Positions 31,338-40,922 of a DNA stretch of 64,000 nt are shown in pieces; within the stretch, counting starts at the first letter, position 1, and each line of letters opens with the position of its first letter. The stretch is from assembly GCA_937872895.1 (NCBI GenBank), contig CALMUP010000019.1:62001-126000 (forward strand), given 5' to 3'. The DNA comes from an uncultured Verrucomicrobiota bacterium. GTDB taxonomy: Bacteria; Verrucomicrobiota; Kiritimatiellia; CAIVKH01. A model generated the notes under the pieces. That model saw nothing but the letters and a program-made list of their open reading frames with translations. It searched no databases and was not told the origin of the DNA. A program made the translations under genes and the position numbers.

Positions 31338-31751
31338 ATGTTGACCATTCAAGAACGTTGGGAGCGAGTGCGAGATCGCTTTCGTGAAATCACCGACTTC
31401 CGGCAGGTGGAGATCCTGCCCATCCAACGCCTGATCGACGACAGCTTCTGGACTGGCCTCACCGCGCTGAAGATCCCCGCAGCGTATGTGGTTCTCAAGA
31501 CCGACGAAGAAGACGGCAATGCCGTCGAGAACAAGTCCACCTGGGCCGTGCTGATCGTAGCTCCAACAAAACCGACGCGGCCGACCGAGGATGTGAACCA
31601 CCTGATCCAGGCGTGCCGTGAAAAGTTGAACCATCAATGGCCGGACACCTTTTTCCATCTGGAGCCCAAGAACCGGGCGACCTTCCTGCAGGCCATGCCA
31701 CAGGTGGCGACCGTGGAGCTGGAGATCAACACCACGGAGTATGAATCATGA
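31338..31751 (+). CDS. Tail completion protein (Mu gp37-like)
   Basis: 137 residues from the ATG at 31338. RLIDDSFWTGLTALKIPAAY and NKSTWAVLIVAPTKPTRP, then WPDTFFHLEPKN, resemble the gp37/DUF1834 type that follows gp36 in Mu-like phages. Overlaps the next gene by 4 bp. Confidence 0.6.
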   Translation: MLTIQERWERVRDRFREITDFRQVEILPIQRLIDDSFWTGLTALKIPAAYVVLKTDEEDGNAVENKSTWAVLIVAPTKPTRPTEDVNHLIQACREKLNHQWPDTFFHLEPKNRATFLQAMPQVATVELEINTTEYES

Positions 31752-32416
31752 CCATCCGGACGATCCCCATGCGTATCGACCAGATGCGCGGCATCCTGGT
31801 TGAATCCACCAACGCGCCGCTGAACCAGAAACTTCGCCTGGTACGGGGCGATGACATCCAGTTCAACATCGACGTCGTGACGGTCGATCCGACGACACAG
31901 GCCGCGACGACCTTCGGGTTTGATGACACGACGATGTTCCGCCTGGTGGCCAAGAAGGAAAAGGACTACGGCGGGGCGGAGGTGATCTTGGCCGAGCCGA
32001 CCTCCTTCAACGTCCCCGGTCATCGCGCGGACCTGAATGTTGCCCAGGGCAAGCTATCGGTGCGGTTCAAGCTCAACCGGAAAGCACTGGCCACGGCACT
32101 CGGCTCCAAGGAGCCATCGATCAAGGTCGTGATTGATATCGAGGCGATTACCTTGGCCGGTGAAGTGTCGACCCTGGTGCAACTCAACGAGACCGTCCTC
32201 AACGACGCCGCCAAGAACCCCGACCAGGACGACAACACTCCGGTCGAGTACGCCACCCTCGACCAGTTACGAGCGGAACTGCGCCAAGTGACCCACCCCG
32301 ACGGCGGATTCTACAAGATCGAGGACGGCATGCTGATGGTCTTCGACATCGTGCTGCAGGATTACGCACCCGTTGGCTTGAGTGACGGGGCCTTCGTCGT
32401 ACTGGAGATCCCGTAA
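31748..32416 (+). CDS. Phage structural protein, unknown
   Basis: 222 residues. An N-terminal beta domain (LRLVRGDDIQFNIDVVTVDP; FKLNRKALATALGSKEPSIK) is of the kind that describes inputs to baseplate or fibre genes. The C-terminal part (DQLRAELRQVTHPDGGFYKI) resembles the trimerising stalk segments of tail fibres. It starts the fibre section. Function unproven. Confidence 0.55.
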   Translation: MTIRTIPMRIDQMRGILVESTNAPLNQKLRLVRGDDIQFNIDVVTVDPTTQAATTFGFDDTTMFRLVAKKEKDYGGAEVILAEPTSFNVPGHRADLNVAQGKLSVRFKLNRKALATALGSKEPSIKVVIDIEAITLAGEVSTLVQLNETVLNDAAKNPDQDDNTPVEYATLDQLRAELRQVTHPDGGFYKIEDGMLMVFDIVLQDYAPVGLSDGAFVVLEIP

Positions 32417-32586
32417 TGCTGATCTCCCGCCCCATGATCCAGGCAGCACTCGCGTCGATTACCTCGCCGCGCAGCCAGATCTACAAGCTGCAGGATGGCA
32501 AGGTCTGGTTGATGGACAAGAAGACAGGCCAGTTCCAGCCGATCGTTTTGAAGAACCGCGTCATACACGTCATGGAGCCCTTATGA
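32416..32586 (+). CDS. Small phage protein between tail genes
   Basis: 56 residues: MLISRPMIQAALASITSPRS at the start, then QIYKLQDGKVWLMDKKTGQF. It shares one base with the previous stop (TAATG) and overlaps the next gene by 4 bp (ATGA). The IYKLQDGKVWLMD segment suggests a small beta hairpin. Function unknown. Confidence 0.5.
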   Translation: MLISRPMIQAALASITSPRSQIYKLQDGKVWLMDKKTGQFQPIVLKNRVIHVMEPL

Positions 32587-33953
32587 AAAAGATTTCCCTC
32601 TTGCTCGCCGTCCTTGGACTTACCGGCTGCCTCGCGCAGGCGCAAGTGGTTACCACGCTTTCTGCCAGCAATGTGACGGCCTGGTCGGCGCAGCTTTATG
32701 GTTCCTATGCCGGGTTGGTCACGGGCCGCACGTACAGCGGCAGCATCTTCTACGGCCTGACCAACGGGGGCACGAATGAGCTGGCCTGGAGCAAAGCCAG
32801 TTCCGGTTTTGTGATCGAACCTTCGGGCACTGGCGATGTCGCAGGTATCTTCAGTCGTACCGTCGTCGAATTGGTGCCTACCAACACGTACTACTTCCGG
32901 GCCAGAATCTTTGACTTTGATACCATGACGACGACCTGGGCAACCCAGTCCCTGACCTTTGTGACCGGCAATCCGGCTCCAACCGTGATGCCCGGCGTCG
33001 CCTTCGCGGCCGTCACCGTGGACACCAACGGGGTGCTGCATTCACCTCCGGACTTTTTCGAGAAGAACGGCATTCAACCCACGCAAGGCGTAGACCTGAT
33101 CAACGCCCGTCTTGGCAGCAACGAGCAGGCGATTACGACGATGCGTGTTGTCGTTACGTCCCGCGTTGTTGTGTTACAGGCTGGCTTTGATGATCTGGAT
33201 GACCCATCCATCCTGCTTCTTGATGCTTACGGAAACGAAAAGCTGTTCATCGGATACAACACGAACAGCATGAGCACCGATCCGCTCGTTGTGCGATGGA
33301 AGTATCCGGACTCACCCGACACCACGTTGACCCGTTCGATGTCCTCAGATGATTTGATTGTCAACAATCGCCGGATCCTGAACGAAATCAATTTTCAGCA
33401 ATTTTTCGGTTCCGGTCTGACTTCGACGGCCTTTGTCGTTGGCGGCGGCTATTCGTACCGGCTTTTTGGAACCAACCAGCCAGGGTTTTTCAGTCCGATT
33501 ATCGGAACGGCATTGCCGATATGGTGGTCCGGAAATCAAGGCTCAGGGACGGGAATGGATGCCGACCTGCTTGATGGCATTGATAGTACCAATTTGGTCC
33601 GTTGGTCAGGTGGCAATATTACCGCCCGCACGGTTAATGTCCAGGATCGCTTCACCATCAGAACAAATGGACCTGACGTGGTATTGAACTACAGCGGATT
33701 CGGCAATCTCGTGATCACCATGGGTTCCAGCACTGCGGCCGTATTCACCGGTTCAGCGGTGACCTTCCCAAGCGCATCGGTTGGCGCGCAATCAGTCGTA
33801 GCCACGAACAGCACCTCCTACTTCGGGCCTACCTATGGCAACGGCCTTGGATGGACCAACATCCCGCTGACCGGGCTTCGCCTGGCAAACAATTATACAG
33901 GAGGGGTGATGCGGTTGGTGACCACGGACGGCGTGACCTTTTTCCTGCAATGA
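32583..33953 (+). CDS. Exported tail-fibre-like protein
   Basis: 456 residues from the ATG at 32583. MKKISLLLAVLGLTGCLAQA is a Sec signal; LTGC also allows a lipoprotein reading. It contains an Ig-like region (about 30-130), DADLLDGIDSTNLVRWSGGN (a motif common in tail fibres), and a beta-helical C-terminus. Overlaps the next gene by 4 bp. The fibre motif and the operon argue for a virion part; the signal peptide argues for passage to the periplasm. Both are clear in the sequence. Confidence 0.65.
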   Translation: MKKISLLLAVLGLTGCLAQAQVVTTLSASNVTAWSAQLYGSYAGLVTGRTYSGSIFYGLTNGGTNELAWSKASSGFVIEPSGTGDVAGIFSRTVVELVPTNTYYFRARIFDFDTMTTTWATQSLTFVTGNPAPTVMPGVAFAAVTVDTNGVLHSPPDFFEKNGIQPTQGVDLINARLGSNEQAITTMRVVVTSRVVVLQAGFDDLDDPSILLLDAYGNEKLFIGYNTNSMSTDPLVVRWKYPDSPDTTLTRSMSSDDLIVNNRRILNEINFQQFFGSGLTSTAFVVGGGYSYRLFGTNQPGFFSPIIGTALPIWWSGNQGSGTGMDADLLDGIDSTNLVRWSGGNITARTVNVQDRFTIRTNGPDVVLNYSGFGNLVITMGSSTAAVFTGSAVTFPSASVGAQSVVATNSTSYFGPTYGNGLGWTNIPLTGLRLANNYTGGVMRLVTTDGVTFFLQ

Positions 33954-35461
33954 AATACGTCTACGTCATAGCAGCATTGCTGTTTTGTATCTCGCACGCC
34001 TGTCGTGCCGAGGTGTACGTGATGACGAACGAAGTGTCATCCGTCACCAACGCGCAATCGACGATAAGCTTCGACAAGCAGAAGTTGGCCAGGCTATCCG
34101 TGTTCAGCCGCCTGGGTTCATTCTCGTTGCCACTGAACCTCACCACCAATTATACGATCCGCTGGGAGTGGCGAGACACCCGCGATCTGGTGGCGTTCAC
34201 GAATTTTCCCGGCCGCATTCTGGATGGAAGCAACGGGTATGCTTCCGTGGAGGCTCGGCTGATCGCGATCGACGAAGGTGCACATTACGAGGCGGAGCTG
34301 TGGGCCTATCTCAACGGGCAGCGGGGTCATCGCCTTGCCTGGCATAGCGTCACCGTCACCAACTCCGGCGCAGGATCCCAGGACCTGAACATAAACGTGT
34401 CCGGAGCGCCTGTTGATATAGCAGACCTGACCGCCATTGGACAATCCACCGGCCTCGTTCCGGTCACTCGCGGCGACGGCACCACCGACCTATTGCCGTA
34501 TGGTGGTGGTGGAGGTGATGGTGGGTCTGGATCGTTTGATGTGTACAGCAACGGAGTGCTGATCGGCACGGCGACGGGAATCAACGTCAACGCCTCCATG
34601 TTCCACCATCTACAAAGCGGGGTGTTGGAGATCGGGTTCGTGTCTTCGTTGTTCCCCGGACGCATCGGTAGCAATCGAGTCTATTTCCTTTCAGAAGGCA
34701 CCAACAGTTGGCAGGTGCCGAGCGGCATCACAAACATCGGCGTCTGGACATGGGGCGGCGGCGGGGCTGGCTCAACGCTTGCGAACGGTGGATTTACCTA
34801 CGTCGAGGCCGGTGCAACCCCGCTTGAGTTTCTTGAGGTCATGGTGCCGCAGGGCGGTCTTGCCGTCACGGGATCAACGACGACGGCAGCATATACAGAT
34901 AACGCCATCGGTGGCGGTGGTCGTGGCGTTTCGCGTACAACGGTAGTCGGCGGTGGTGGAGGTGGAGCCGCATGGGTCATACGATCAACAAACGACATAC
35001 TTGCCATCGCTGGCGGTTCGGGTGGTGGTGCTAGTCCGGGGACGGGCGGCGGTGTGTCTGGTGGTGTAGGTACCGGCGCGGGAAGTTCGACACCGGGTGG
35101 TGGTGGAAACCAAACAGAGGGGGGATCAACCGCCGCAACGCCGAGCTTCGTCAATCACTCTGGCACCAACACCGTCGGGTCTTTTTTGTTGGGCGGCAAC
35201 GGTGCCGTCACCAATGGCTTCGCAGGTTCCGCGCATGGCGGTGGTGGCGGGTATTTTGGAGGCGGCGGCAGCTACACCGTGAACAATAACTCACCCGGAG
35301 GCGGCGGTGGATCGGGACACGTTGGCACGAACACGTACTTTGGCGTGACCTATCGCACCCTGATAACTGACATCCCGGAATACGTGTCGGGTCGCGGAGT
35401 CGGTGCCGCAGGAACGCACGGCAATCGGGCTGGATCGGGCCTCGTGGTGATCGGGTACTAA
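33950..35461 (+). CDS. Exported glycine-rich adhesin or tail-tip protein
   Basis: 503 residues. MKYVYVIAALLFCISHACRA is a signal peptide. An N-terminal beta domain is followed by WQVPSGITNIGVWTWGGGGA, the start of a glycine-rich domain (about 260-500) with many GGGGG runs, ending GNRAGSGLVVIGY. Such domains form polyglycine-II bundles in phage tail tips and bind receptors. Overlaps its upstream neighbour by 4 bp. Together with the previous gene it is the best candidate for host recognition. Confidence 0.65.
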   Translation: MKYVYVIAALLFCISHACRAEVYVMTNEVSSVTNAQSTISFDKQKLARLSVFSRLGSFSLPLNLTTNYTIRWEWRDTRDLVAFTNFPGRILDGSNGYASVEARLIAIDEGAHYEAELWAYLNGQRGHRLAWHSVTVTNSGAGSQDLNINVSGAPVDIADLTAIGQSTGLVPVTRGDGTTDLLPYGGGGGDGGSGSFDVYSNGVLIGTATGINVNASMFHHLQSGVLEIGFVSSLFPGRIGSNRVYFLSEGTNSWQVPSGITNIGVWTWGGGGAGSTLANGGFTYVEAGATPLEFLEVMVPQGGLAVTGSTTTAAYTDNAIGGGGRGVSRTTVVGGGGGGAAWVIRSTNDILAIAGGSGGGASPGTGGGVSGGVGTGAGSSTPGGGGNQTEGGSTAATPSFVNHSGTNTVGSFLLGGNGAVTNGFAGSAHGGGGGYFGGGGSYTVNNNSPGGGGGSGHVGTNTYFGVTYRTLITDIPEYVSGRGVGAAGTHGNRAGSGLVVIGY

Positions 35462-35463
35462 CT

Positions 35464-35925
35464 ATGAAGACCATTGCCACCATCATCCTGCTTTCCGCGA
35501 CTTCCGTGCTGGCGCAACGGGTCATCACGTATGACCCGCGATTCGACGCAGCACCGGAACGGACACGAGACATCCCGGTCATCGACATCACCAACACCAA
35601 CACTGTGGCGCAACCGGACTACGCGCCTTGGATGCGGCGATTCCCAACCCCTGCCATCATCGACACTCGCTACCAGATCGGCGTCACGATCACCGGCACC
35701 GTGCAACAGGCCCGTGCCGATCTACGCGCCATCATCCGCGAGCAGTTTCCGGCGCGGGACCGGATGACTGATCGGAACACACGGGACGAACTCCGGGAGT
35801 CACGCGAGAAATTGAAGGGCCAGGGTCGAGGCCAGGCACAACGCATCACCGACTTGGAAGCTGAGGTGACCCGTTTGGCGGAGATCGTGGAATACCTCTT
35901 CGAGCAATCAGAATCATTCAAGTAA
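35464..35925 (+). CDS. Exported coiled-coil protein
   Basis: 153 residues. MKTIATIILLSATSVLAQ is a signal peptide. The middle has a Pro-rich segment (QPDYAPWMRRFPTPAIID) and the C-terminus a coiled coil (ITDLEAEVTRLAEIVEYLFE). It may form a stalk or chaperone for the adhesin encoded 2 bp upstream. No family recognised. Confidence 0.6.
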   Translation: MKTIATIILLSATSVLAQRVITYDPRFDAAPERTRDIPVIDITNTNTVAQPDYAPWMRRFPTPAIIDTRYQIGVTITGTVQQARADLRAIIREQFPARDRMTDRNTRDELRESREKLKGQGRGQAQRITDLEAEVTRLAEIVEYLFEQSESFK

Positions 35926-35938
35926 AGGACGGTGGATT

Positions 35939-36622
35939 ATGGGTAAAAATTACGGTGCAGTTGACCATCTGAACATGACCGGATCCGGTCGCCCGCTGGG
36001 CACGAACTTTTATTGCGTGCGTTGCGTTCCTACCCGAGCCAAGGAGTCGGCCAACGAGACGAACCAAGTCGGAGAGTATGATCCGGACACCCACCACTCC
36101 TTTAACGAGGTGATTCGGTATGAGGCAGAATACGTAAGCAAGGTCCGAACCGAAATTTCAGCGATTGAGATCACCACCGGATCCGGTGACGCCATGGCCG
36201 TCGAGAGCGTTGTCCTGCAGCAGGAAAACAAGAAGTATGCCAGAATCCGGATGACGGCCCACGAACATCCGGAACAGAACTTCGGGGAGCATCTCGACAA
36301 CGAGCGAACGATTACGCTTCCCGCTTTTCTGGGCTTCGGAGCCAACGACCACCTCGGCGTGTTTGAAAGCGAACTGGATGTGCAGCGTTCCGAGTATAAC
36401 ATCACGGTCGGTCATGAGGATGACAGCAACAATGTCGGGGAACATCTGGTCGGCCGCAGCCAGGGAGAAATGCACCGGGTTACGGTTGAAGCGATCACCG
36501 ACGAGTTGCCCGACGAACCGACCGCTCCTTGGAAAACGGAAGATCGACAGACGCCACGCCTGAACAACGAGCAGTACCGCGCCTCCATCACGGCCAGCAA
36601 ACTGGTGGCCGGCCCCGTCTGA
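35939..36622 (+). CDS. Putative major tail (tube) protein
   Basis: 227 residues without a signal peptide. Beta-rich with alternating charged segments (VSKVRTEISAIEITTGSGDA; ESELDVQRSEYNITVGHEDD). It precedes a helical protein and the coiled-coil tape-measure candidate, the usual tube, chaperone, tape-measure order of long non-contractile tails. Identification is by order only. Confidence 0.45.
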   Translation: MGKNYGAVDHLNMTGSGRPLGTNFYCVRCVPTRAKESANETNQVGEYDPDTHHSFNEVIRYEAEYVSKVRTEISAIEITTGSGDAMAVESVVLQQENKKYARIRMTAHEHPEQNFGEHLDNERTITLPAFLGFGANDHLGVFESELDVQRSEYNITVGHEDDSNNVGEHLVGRSQGEMHRVTVEAITDELPDEPTAPWKTEDRQTPRLNNEQYRASITASKLVAGPV

Positions 36623-36634
36623 TCATAAGCGGCC

Positions 36635-37432
36635 ATGGACCAACTTCATCCATCCGTGGAGGCGCTGATCCGACGCGTCATCGATGCCGACAAGCCTTTT
36701 GACTGGTTTTTCGAATATCATCACGTCGCCGAACTCAATCGTCTGGCCCACGAACAGGACGCCCCGCCTGGTCGTCAGCTCGTAGATCTGCTGGACGCGC
36801 CGATCGTGGTTGGGAACACGTCGCTGAGGCGGCTGTCGTGGGCCGCCATCGAGTGGTACAACGACCTCGCTCGTATTTGGTGGGGAGACAACGCCTCCAT
36901 GCGCGACTTGGCACTGGCCTGGGCACACGCGTTCTCCCGCTCGGCTATAGTCATTCAGCAGGCGTCTTCAGGCGAAGCAAGGACGCGGCGTACGATTCGC
37001 TCCTGGGCGAATGGCCTATCGGCTCCCTGGGAGGCCATACAGGCCGCCATTGATGCACTGCTGCCCAGGCGCTCATACCCGCCTATTGAGGCGTCAGGGG
37101 TGACGCTACCAGCCAGTGCCCAGCATTCCGTCCTGGCGCATCTGGTTGGATCCACGGGCATGCCCGATACTTATTGGCTCTACGACGTGGCCTACGAGCA
37201 TGTTGTTGATGTGCTGCGGGATCTCGCGGAGTCTTCCTTTGAGGCACAAGCCCACCAGGCTGCCCTTCTTGGGGTCCGGCTGAGTGAGCCCGAGGATTCG
37301 TGGAGCTTTCAGGCGTTCATCCGGTTCCGCAATGCATCACGGGCATTTATGGATCGGCATGGAGTCGATACGTCGTCGAAGGCGCGTCAGAAAAGGAAGG
37401 CCGATCAAGCACAAGGCCCGGAGGTCGGATGA
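36635..37432 (+). CDS. Putative tail assembly protein
   Basis: 265 residues, helical, with many Trp and His residues (PFDWFFEYHHVAELNRLAHE; SWAAIEWYNDLARIWWGDNA). No motif recognised. Its place before the tape-measure candidate is where tail assembly chaperones lie. Confidence 0.4.
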   Translation: MDQLHPSVEALIRRVIDADKPFDWFFEYHHVAELNRLAHEQDAPPGRQLVDLLDAPIVVGNTSLRRLSWAAIEWYNDLARIWWGDNASMRDLALAWAHAFSRSAIVIQQASSGEARTRRTIRSWANGLSAPWEAIQAAIDALLPRRSYPPIEASGVTLPASAQHSVLAHLVGSTGMPDTYWLYDVAYEHVVDVLRDLAESSFEAQAHQAALLGVRLSEPEDSWSFQAFIRFRNASRAFMDRHGVDTSSKARQKRKADQAQGPEVG

Positions 37433-37440
37433 TGGCCCGG

Positions 37441-37722
37441 TCAGTGGACAGACTTGCGGGGAGTTGCGCCATACTTCGCGGACCATGCCTCTGGCGTAGC
37501 GGGGCGTTTGCCCGAGAAGTGGGCATCAACCAGACGAGCCCCGTGATCCATCGCCGCCAGGTGAACGACCACGGCAACCGGCCAGGGAAGAAAGATCCAA
37601 CATACCACCGCGCCGACAAAAAAGGCCGCAGCCCATTTCGGGGAAAAATACATCACCTGCGTCCACCCAGGGATGAGCACGCTGGCCAGGTAATCGTTTC
37701 GCGAGGGTTCCGTGCGATTCAT
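37441..37722 (-). CDS. Small membrane protein on the opposite strand (accessory gene)
   Basis: 93 residues. Two hydrophobic stretches (YLASVLIPGWTQVMYF; WAAAFFVGAVVCWIFLPWPV, running into AVVVHLAAM) and a basic tail. It fills a 304-bp gap in the rightward late operon but is read leftward, as for accessory genes expressed in the lysogen. No ribosome site is obvious. Function unknown. Confidence 0.5.
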   Translation of the reverse strand: MNRTEPSRNDYLASVLIPGWTQVMYFSPKWAAAFFVGAVVCWIFLPWPVAVVVHLAAMDHGARLVDAHFSGKRPATPEAWSAKYGATPRKSVH

Positions 37723-37736
37723 AAGGAAACCGTACC

Positions 37737-39461
37737 ATGAGCACCGGGGAGTATCGAGGTAAAATCATCATCGAGGCTGATGGCTCGGAAGTCCAGCAGG
37801 CGACCAAGCAGGTCAACAACATGGCGGCCGCATTTACCGGAGCCAACGCTGTATTTCTCGGCACCAGAGAGGTCATGCGCGGAAATTACCAGGGATTTTT
37901 AGAGCTGGCAGTTGGCGCTCGGGTGCTGTGGACGGCTCTCGGTGCCGTTAACATTTACCTGAAGATCGCTACCGTCGCGCTCTCCGCGCTCGGGCCAATT
38001 GTTGGTAAAGTGATTTCAACTTTCCGGGACTCGAAGCCGATCGAAAATTATTCGCAGCGGATAGAGCGACTAGGTCTTGCGATCAGTGACCTGGAAAAGC
38101 ACAAGCAATCCATTAAGAAAGTCGCCGATGACTTTGGACACATCAAAGAGGCCGCCGATGCTGCTCGCGAAGCGATTGAGAAGGTTGGGCGTGCTCAAGT
38201 TGCTTTGAACAGCGCCCAAGGAACATCGCGCCTGGCCGCTCTTGATCTTGAAGAGGCATCGATGCTGGCTGGCGCGACAACCGACACCCAGAGGGCAGAT
38301 ATTCGGAAAGAGTACGCGAATAGACGCGAGGCGATTCAGGTTGAGAATATCGAGTCCGATTACACGCTGAAAAAGAAACAGAGCGCGCAAGGGCTTGAGG
38401 GCATCCGGGGCGAATGGGCCGAGGAAGAACGACAACGCAGAATGTTGGAATCCAACGTCACCTCCGCGAAAGAATTGGTTGGCAGCACCGTTCAAAGCAT
38501 GATCGCCACCATCGTGTCTTCCGAAGACTTCTCCAAGGTGCCGATGAGTGAGCAGTGGCGTGCGAGAATGCGTCGCGAGAAAGAGATCACCGCAGAGTTC
38601 AACGCCGATCCGACCAAAGCTTCGATAAAATACCAAAGCCGTATCGGTGACGTTAAGTTCAAAGAGCTAGAACAGCAAATCGCAGATATCTCGATCCAGA
38701 AGGACAAATTATCGGAATACGATGCAGGCGCAGGAATGCGAGCCACCGATCGCTCGGGAAGATATGCCGCGGCAGCACTGACCGATTCTGCCCTCGATGA
38801 GCAGCGCAAGTCCGCCCTTCTGGCTGTCCGGGAGGGCCGGATGCGCGCCCTGCAAAACATCAACTCTACACCCGAGATCAACCCGACATCGCCACCACCG
38901 CTTGACAAGGACGCAGCCAAGGAGAAAGAGCGATTAATCGAAGTGAAGAAGGAGGAGGGTCGCTATCTATTCGATAAGGCCGACCCTGAGCGACAACTGG
39001 CTTACCTGGAGCGGGTGCTTCGGAACATGTCCGGAAAGGATCTGACGGCTGAACAGCGCGAAACCAGGCTGGAGATCATCAAGTTGCGCGATCGCGTTGT
39101 GGCCAAGCTGGATGAAACGAAAAAGGAGGATCAAAAGGCCGTACCCTCGCAGGTTGAAAACCGAGACCAGGGCTACTCCTATGGGAAGCTCGGGGAGATC
39201 GGAAAGTTCAGGACTCAGGAGCAAACCGGACGGTGGGATGCCGCGGTGCTGGAACGGAAGAGGTCTAGCTTTCGTACGTTCGGTGGAATGGATGACCAAA
39301 GCACCGGGCGAAGCGTCGATACGTCCGCCTTGTTTGCCGCATACTACGCAGGGGGCGTCAACAAGACCAGCGACGCCCAGCAGCTAATCGCTGACCGTGC
39401 ACGCGAGCAGGTGCAGTACCTCAAGATCATCGCTACGGCGATGAAGGGGAGTTCTGAATGA
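37737..39461 (+). CDS. Putative tail tape-measure protein
   Basis: 574 residues, mostly coiled coil. It starts with GKIIIEADGSEVQQATKQVN, the usual N-terminal pattern of tape-measure proteins, then a hydrophobic segment (IYLKIATVALSALGPIVGKV) and long charged helices. The length would give a tail of roughly 85 nm by the usual 1.5 angstrom per residue. No peptidase domain is seen. Confidence 0.65.
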   Translation: MSTGEYRGKIIIEADGSEVQQATKQVNNMAAAFTGANAVFLGTREVMRGNYQGFLELAVGARVLWTALGAVNIYLKIATVALSALGPIVGKVISTFRDSKPIENYSQRIERLGLAISDLEKHKQSIKKVADDFGHIKEAADAAREAIEKVGRAQVALNSAQGTSRLAALDLEEASMLAGATTDTQRADIRKEYANRREAIQVENIESDYTLKKKQSAQGLEGIRGEWAEEERQRRMLESNVTSAKELVGSTVQSMIATIVSSEDFSKVPMSEQWRARMRREKEITAEFNADPTKASIKYQSRIGDVKFKELEQQIADISIQKDKLSEYDAGAGMRATDRSGRYAAAALTDSALDEQRKSALLAVREGRMRALQNINSTPEINPTSPPPLDKDAAKEKERLIEVKKEEGRYLFDKADPERQLAYLERVLRNMSGKDLTAEQRETRLEIIKLRDRVVAKLDETKKEDQKAVPSQVENRDQGYSYGKLGEIGKFRTQEQTGRWDAAVLERKRSSFRTFGGMDDQSTGRSVDTSALFAAYYAGGVNKTSDAQQLIADRAREQVQYLKIIATAMKGSSE

Positions 39462-39934
39462 GCACCGACAATCATGGTGTAACGGCCGCAAAAATGGAGC
39501 CATGGATTCTCGTTGACCTGGACTGTACTGATCGGACCCAGCAGAAGGTCTACAAAACGGGCAAGCAAATCGATGCCTTCGATGATCAAGGCGAGGTTAT
39601 AAAGGACGATCAGGGCAATCCCATCAAGATTGATGAGGAAAAAATCCTGCTGCAGCGTTCTGAAATATGGACGCTGCTGCGCAAACGAAAAGTTGTTGGC
39701 GTGACCAAGTTCAAACCAGAAAACGGAGAGACGAAAAGAACCTTTGATCTGGTCACCGGGCCGGAGTCAAAAATGAGCTGGTCGTCGATCGGTCGTATCG
39801 GTGCCGAAAAGAAGTTCCTTTGTACCCGGGACAAGATCGCCCCCGTGAACATCGTGTTGGGTACAGGTGAACAACAGCAGACGTGGATCTATATCGGTCC
39901 ATGGAAGAACATCCCGGAGGGCAAGTTCAAGTGA
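39458..39934 (+). CDS. Phage tail-associated protein, unknown
   Basis: 158 residues, beta-rich and charged (TYKTGK-type segments: TQQKVYKTGKQIDAFDDQGE; SWSSIGRIGAEKKFLCTRDK). It overlaps the tape-measure gene by 4 bp, the place of distal tail proteins. No motif recognised. Confidence 0.5.
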   Translation: MSTDNHGVTAAKMEPWILVDLDCTDRTQQKVYKTGKQIDAFDDQGEVIKDDQGNPIKIDEEKILLQRSEIWTLLRKRKVVGVTKFKPENGETKRTFDLVTGPESKMSWSSIGRIGAEKKFLCTRDKIAPVNIVLGTGEQQQTWIYIGPWKNIPEGKFK

Positions 39935-39936
39935 TA

Positions 39937-40365
39937 TCACTTCCGGTATCGGTGTTCGAAAAATGCCTCGGCACTGCTGGTCGAGGTCGTAGAGGTGAGG
40001 TACCCCGCTTGCGTTCGAATCGTCGATCGGCGCTCTCCCGGCAGTGTTGCCTGATTTTGTTCTACCCGCCCAACCCGGCGGCCTTCTACCGTCAGCGTCC
40101 ATCCGGCGAGGTCACGCTCGGCCGTCATGGTTTTGCCGTCTACTGTGGTAAAGAGCCAGTCCCGACCACGCGGGGTTGCCCTGATGGTTCGACCTGCATG
40201 GCTGGTGAGTTGAAAACCGCCCACATTGGTTGTGACAATGGCATTCGGAACTACCAGGGCAAACAGGTTCGCGGGATACCCGCGAGCCTCTTGCGAGGGA
40301 TCCGCGAGCGCCTCGCGGGACTCGATACCCAGCACCAACAAATAGGTCGCAAGAAGCACTCTCAT
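39937..40365 (-). CDS. Exported protein on the opposite strand (accessory gene)
   Basis: 142 residues. MRVLLATYLLVLGIESREAL followed by ADPS is a signal peptide. The mature part is a small beta domain (TIRATPRGRDWLFTTVDGKT; RDLAGWTLTVEGRRVGRVEQ) with a Ser/Thr-rich tail. It occupies a 445-bp gap in the rightward operon, read leftward. It could be a lysogenic conversion factor acting at the cell surface; this is inference. Confidence 0.5.
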   Translation of the reverse strand: MRVLLATYLLVLGIESREALADPSQEARGYPANLFALVVPNAIVTTNVGGFQLTSHAGRTIRATPRGRDWLFTTVDGKTMTAERDLAGWTLTVEGRRVGRVEQNQATLPGERRSTIRTQAGYLTSTTSTSSAEAFFEHRYRK

Positions 40366-40379
40366 GGGGTCATTCTACC

Positions 40380-40922
40380 ATGAGCCACCACCTGTTCGAC
40401 GAAAAAGTGGCCGTCCCGATATTCCTGCGCCCTCTGGGTAAACTTGTCCGGGATATGGCGCGTTGCCTAAACCACATGTATGGCGCAAACGGCGTAGCCG
40501 TCTACCCCAACGAGCACGGCGGGCTCGAAATCGATGCATCCCCTGGGTCCGGGGCTTTGGGTTCGTCGACGGTCAATTATCCTGGCTGTTGGGCTCCAGG
40601 CGAGATTGATGACACTGCAGGAACGATCGTCATCGGTAGAGGTATCGTGGTCGATACCACGCGAACGTATAAAGTTGGGCCGCGGGCCGTAACGGTAGCG
40701 GGGGGAACAACCACCCAACCGACCTACATCTACCTCGAGATACCTCACGAGTCGGGATCGGCCTCGATTGCAAGTACCAGCATCGCCAACCTTCCGACGC
40801 CGACCCTGACGGTGTACCGGATACCGCTTCTCGAAGTAGCCAAGATCTCGGGCAGAATCGTGGTGGTGGATCGCTTATGCAAAGACACTGTATCAATACC
40901 TGGTTTGCTTGGCTCTTCCTGA
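40380..40922 (+). CDS. Phage tail protein, unknown
   Basis: 180 residues. The N-terminus HHLFDEKVAVPIFLRPLGKL is followed by beta segments (TTTQPTYIYLEIPHESGSAS) that look like a fibre or spike adaptor. The 3' end overlaps the next gene by 46 bp. No family recognised. Confidence 0.5.
   Translation: MSHHLFDEKVAVPIFLRPLGKLVRDMARCLNHMYGANGVAVYPNEHGGLEIDASPGSGALGSSTVNYPGCWAPGEIDDTAGTIVIGRGIVVDTTRTYKVGPRAVTVAGGTTTQPTYIYLEIPHESGSASIASTSIANLPTPTLTVYRIPLLEVAKISGRIVVVDRLCKDTVSIPGLLGSS

Noticed and set aside
39883-40383. Plus-strand ORF of 166 codons in the tail operon
   Set aside because: No domain; it overlaps the minus-strand gene that has a signal peptide.
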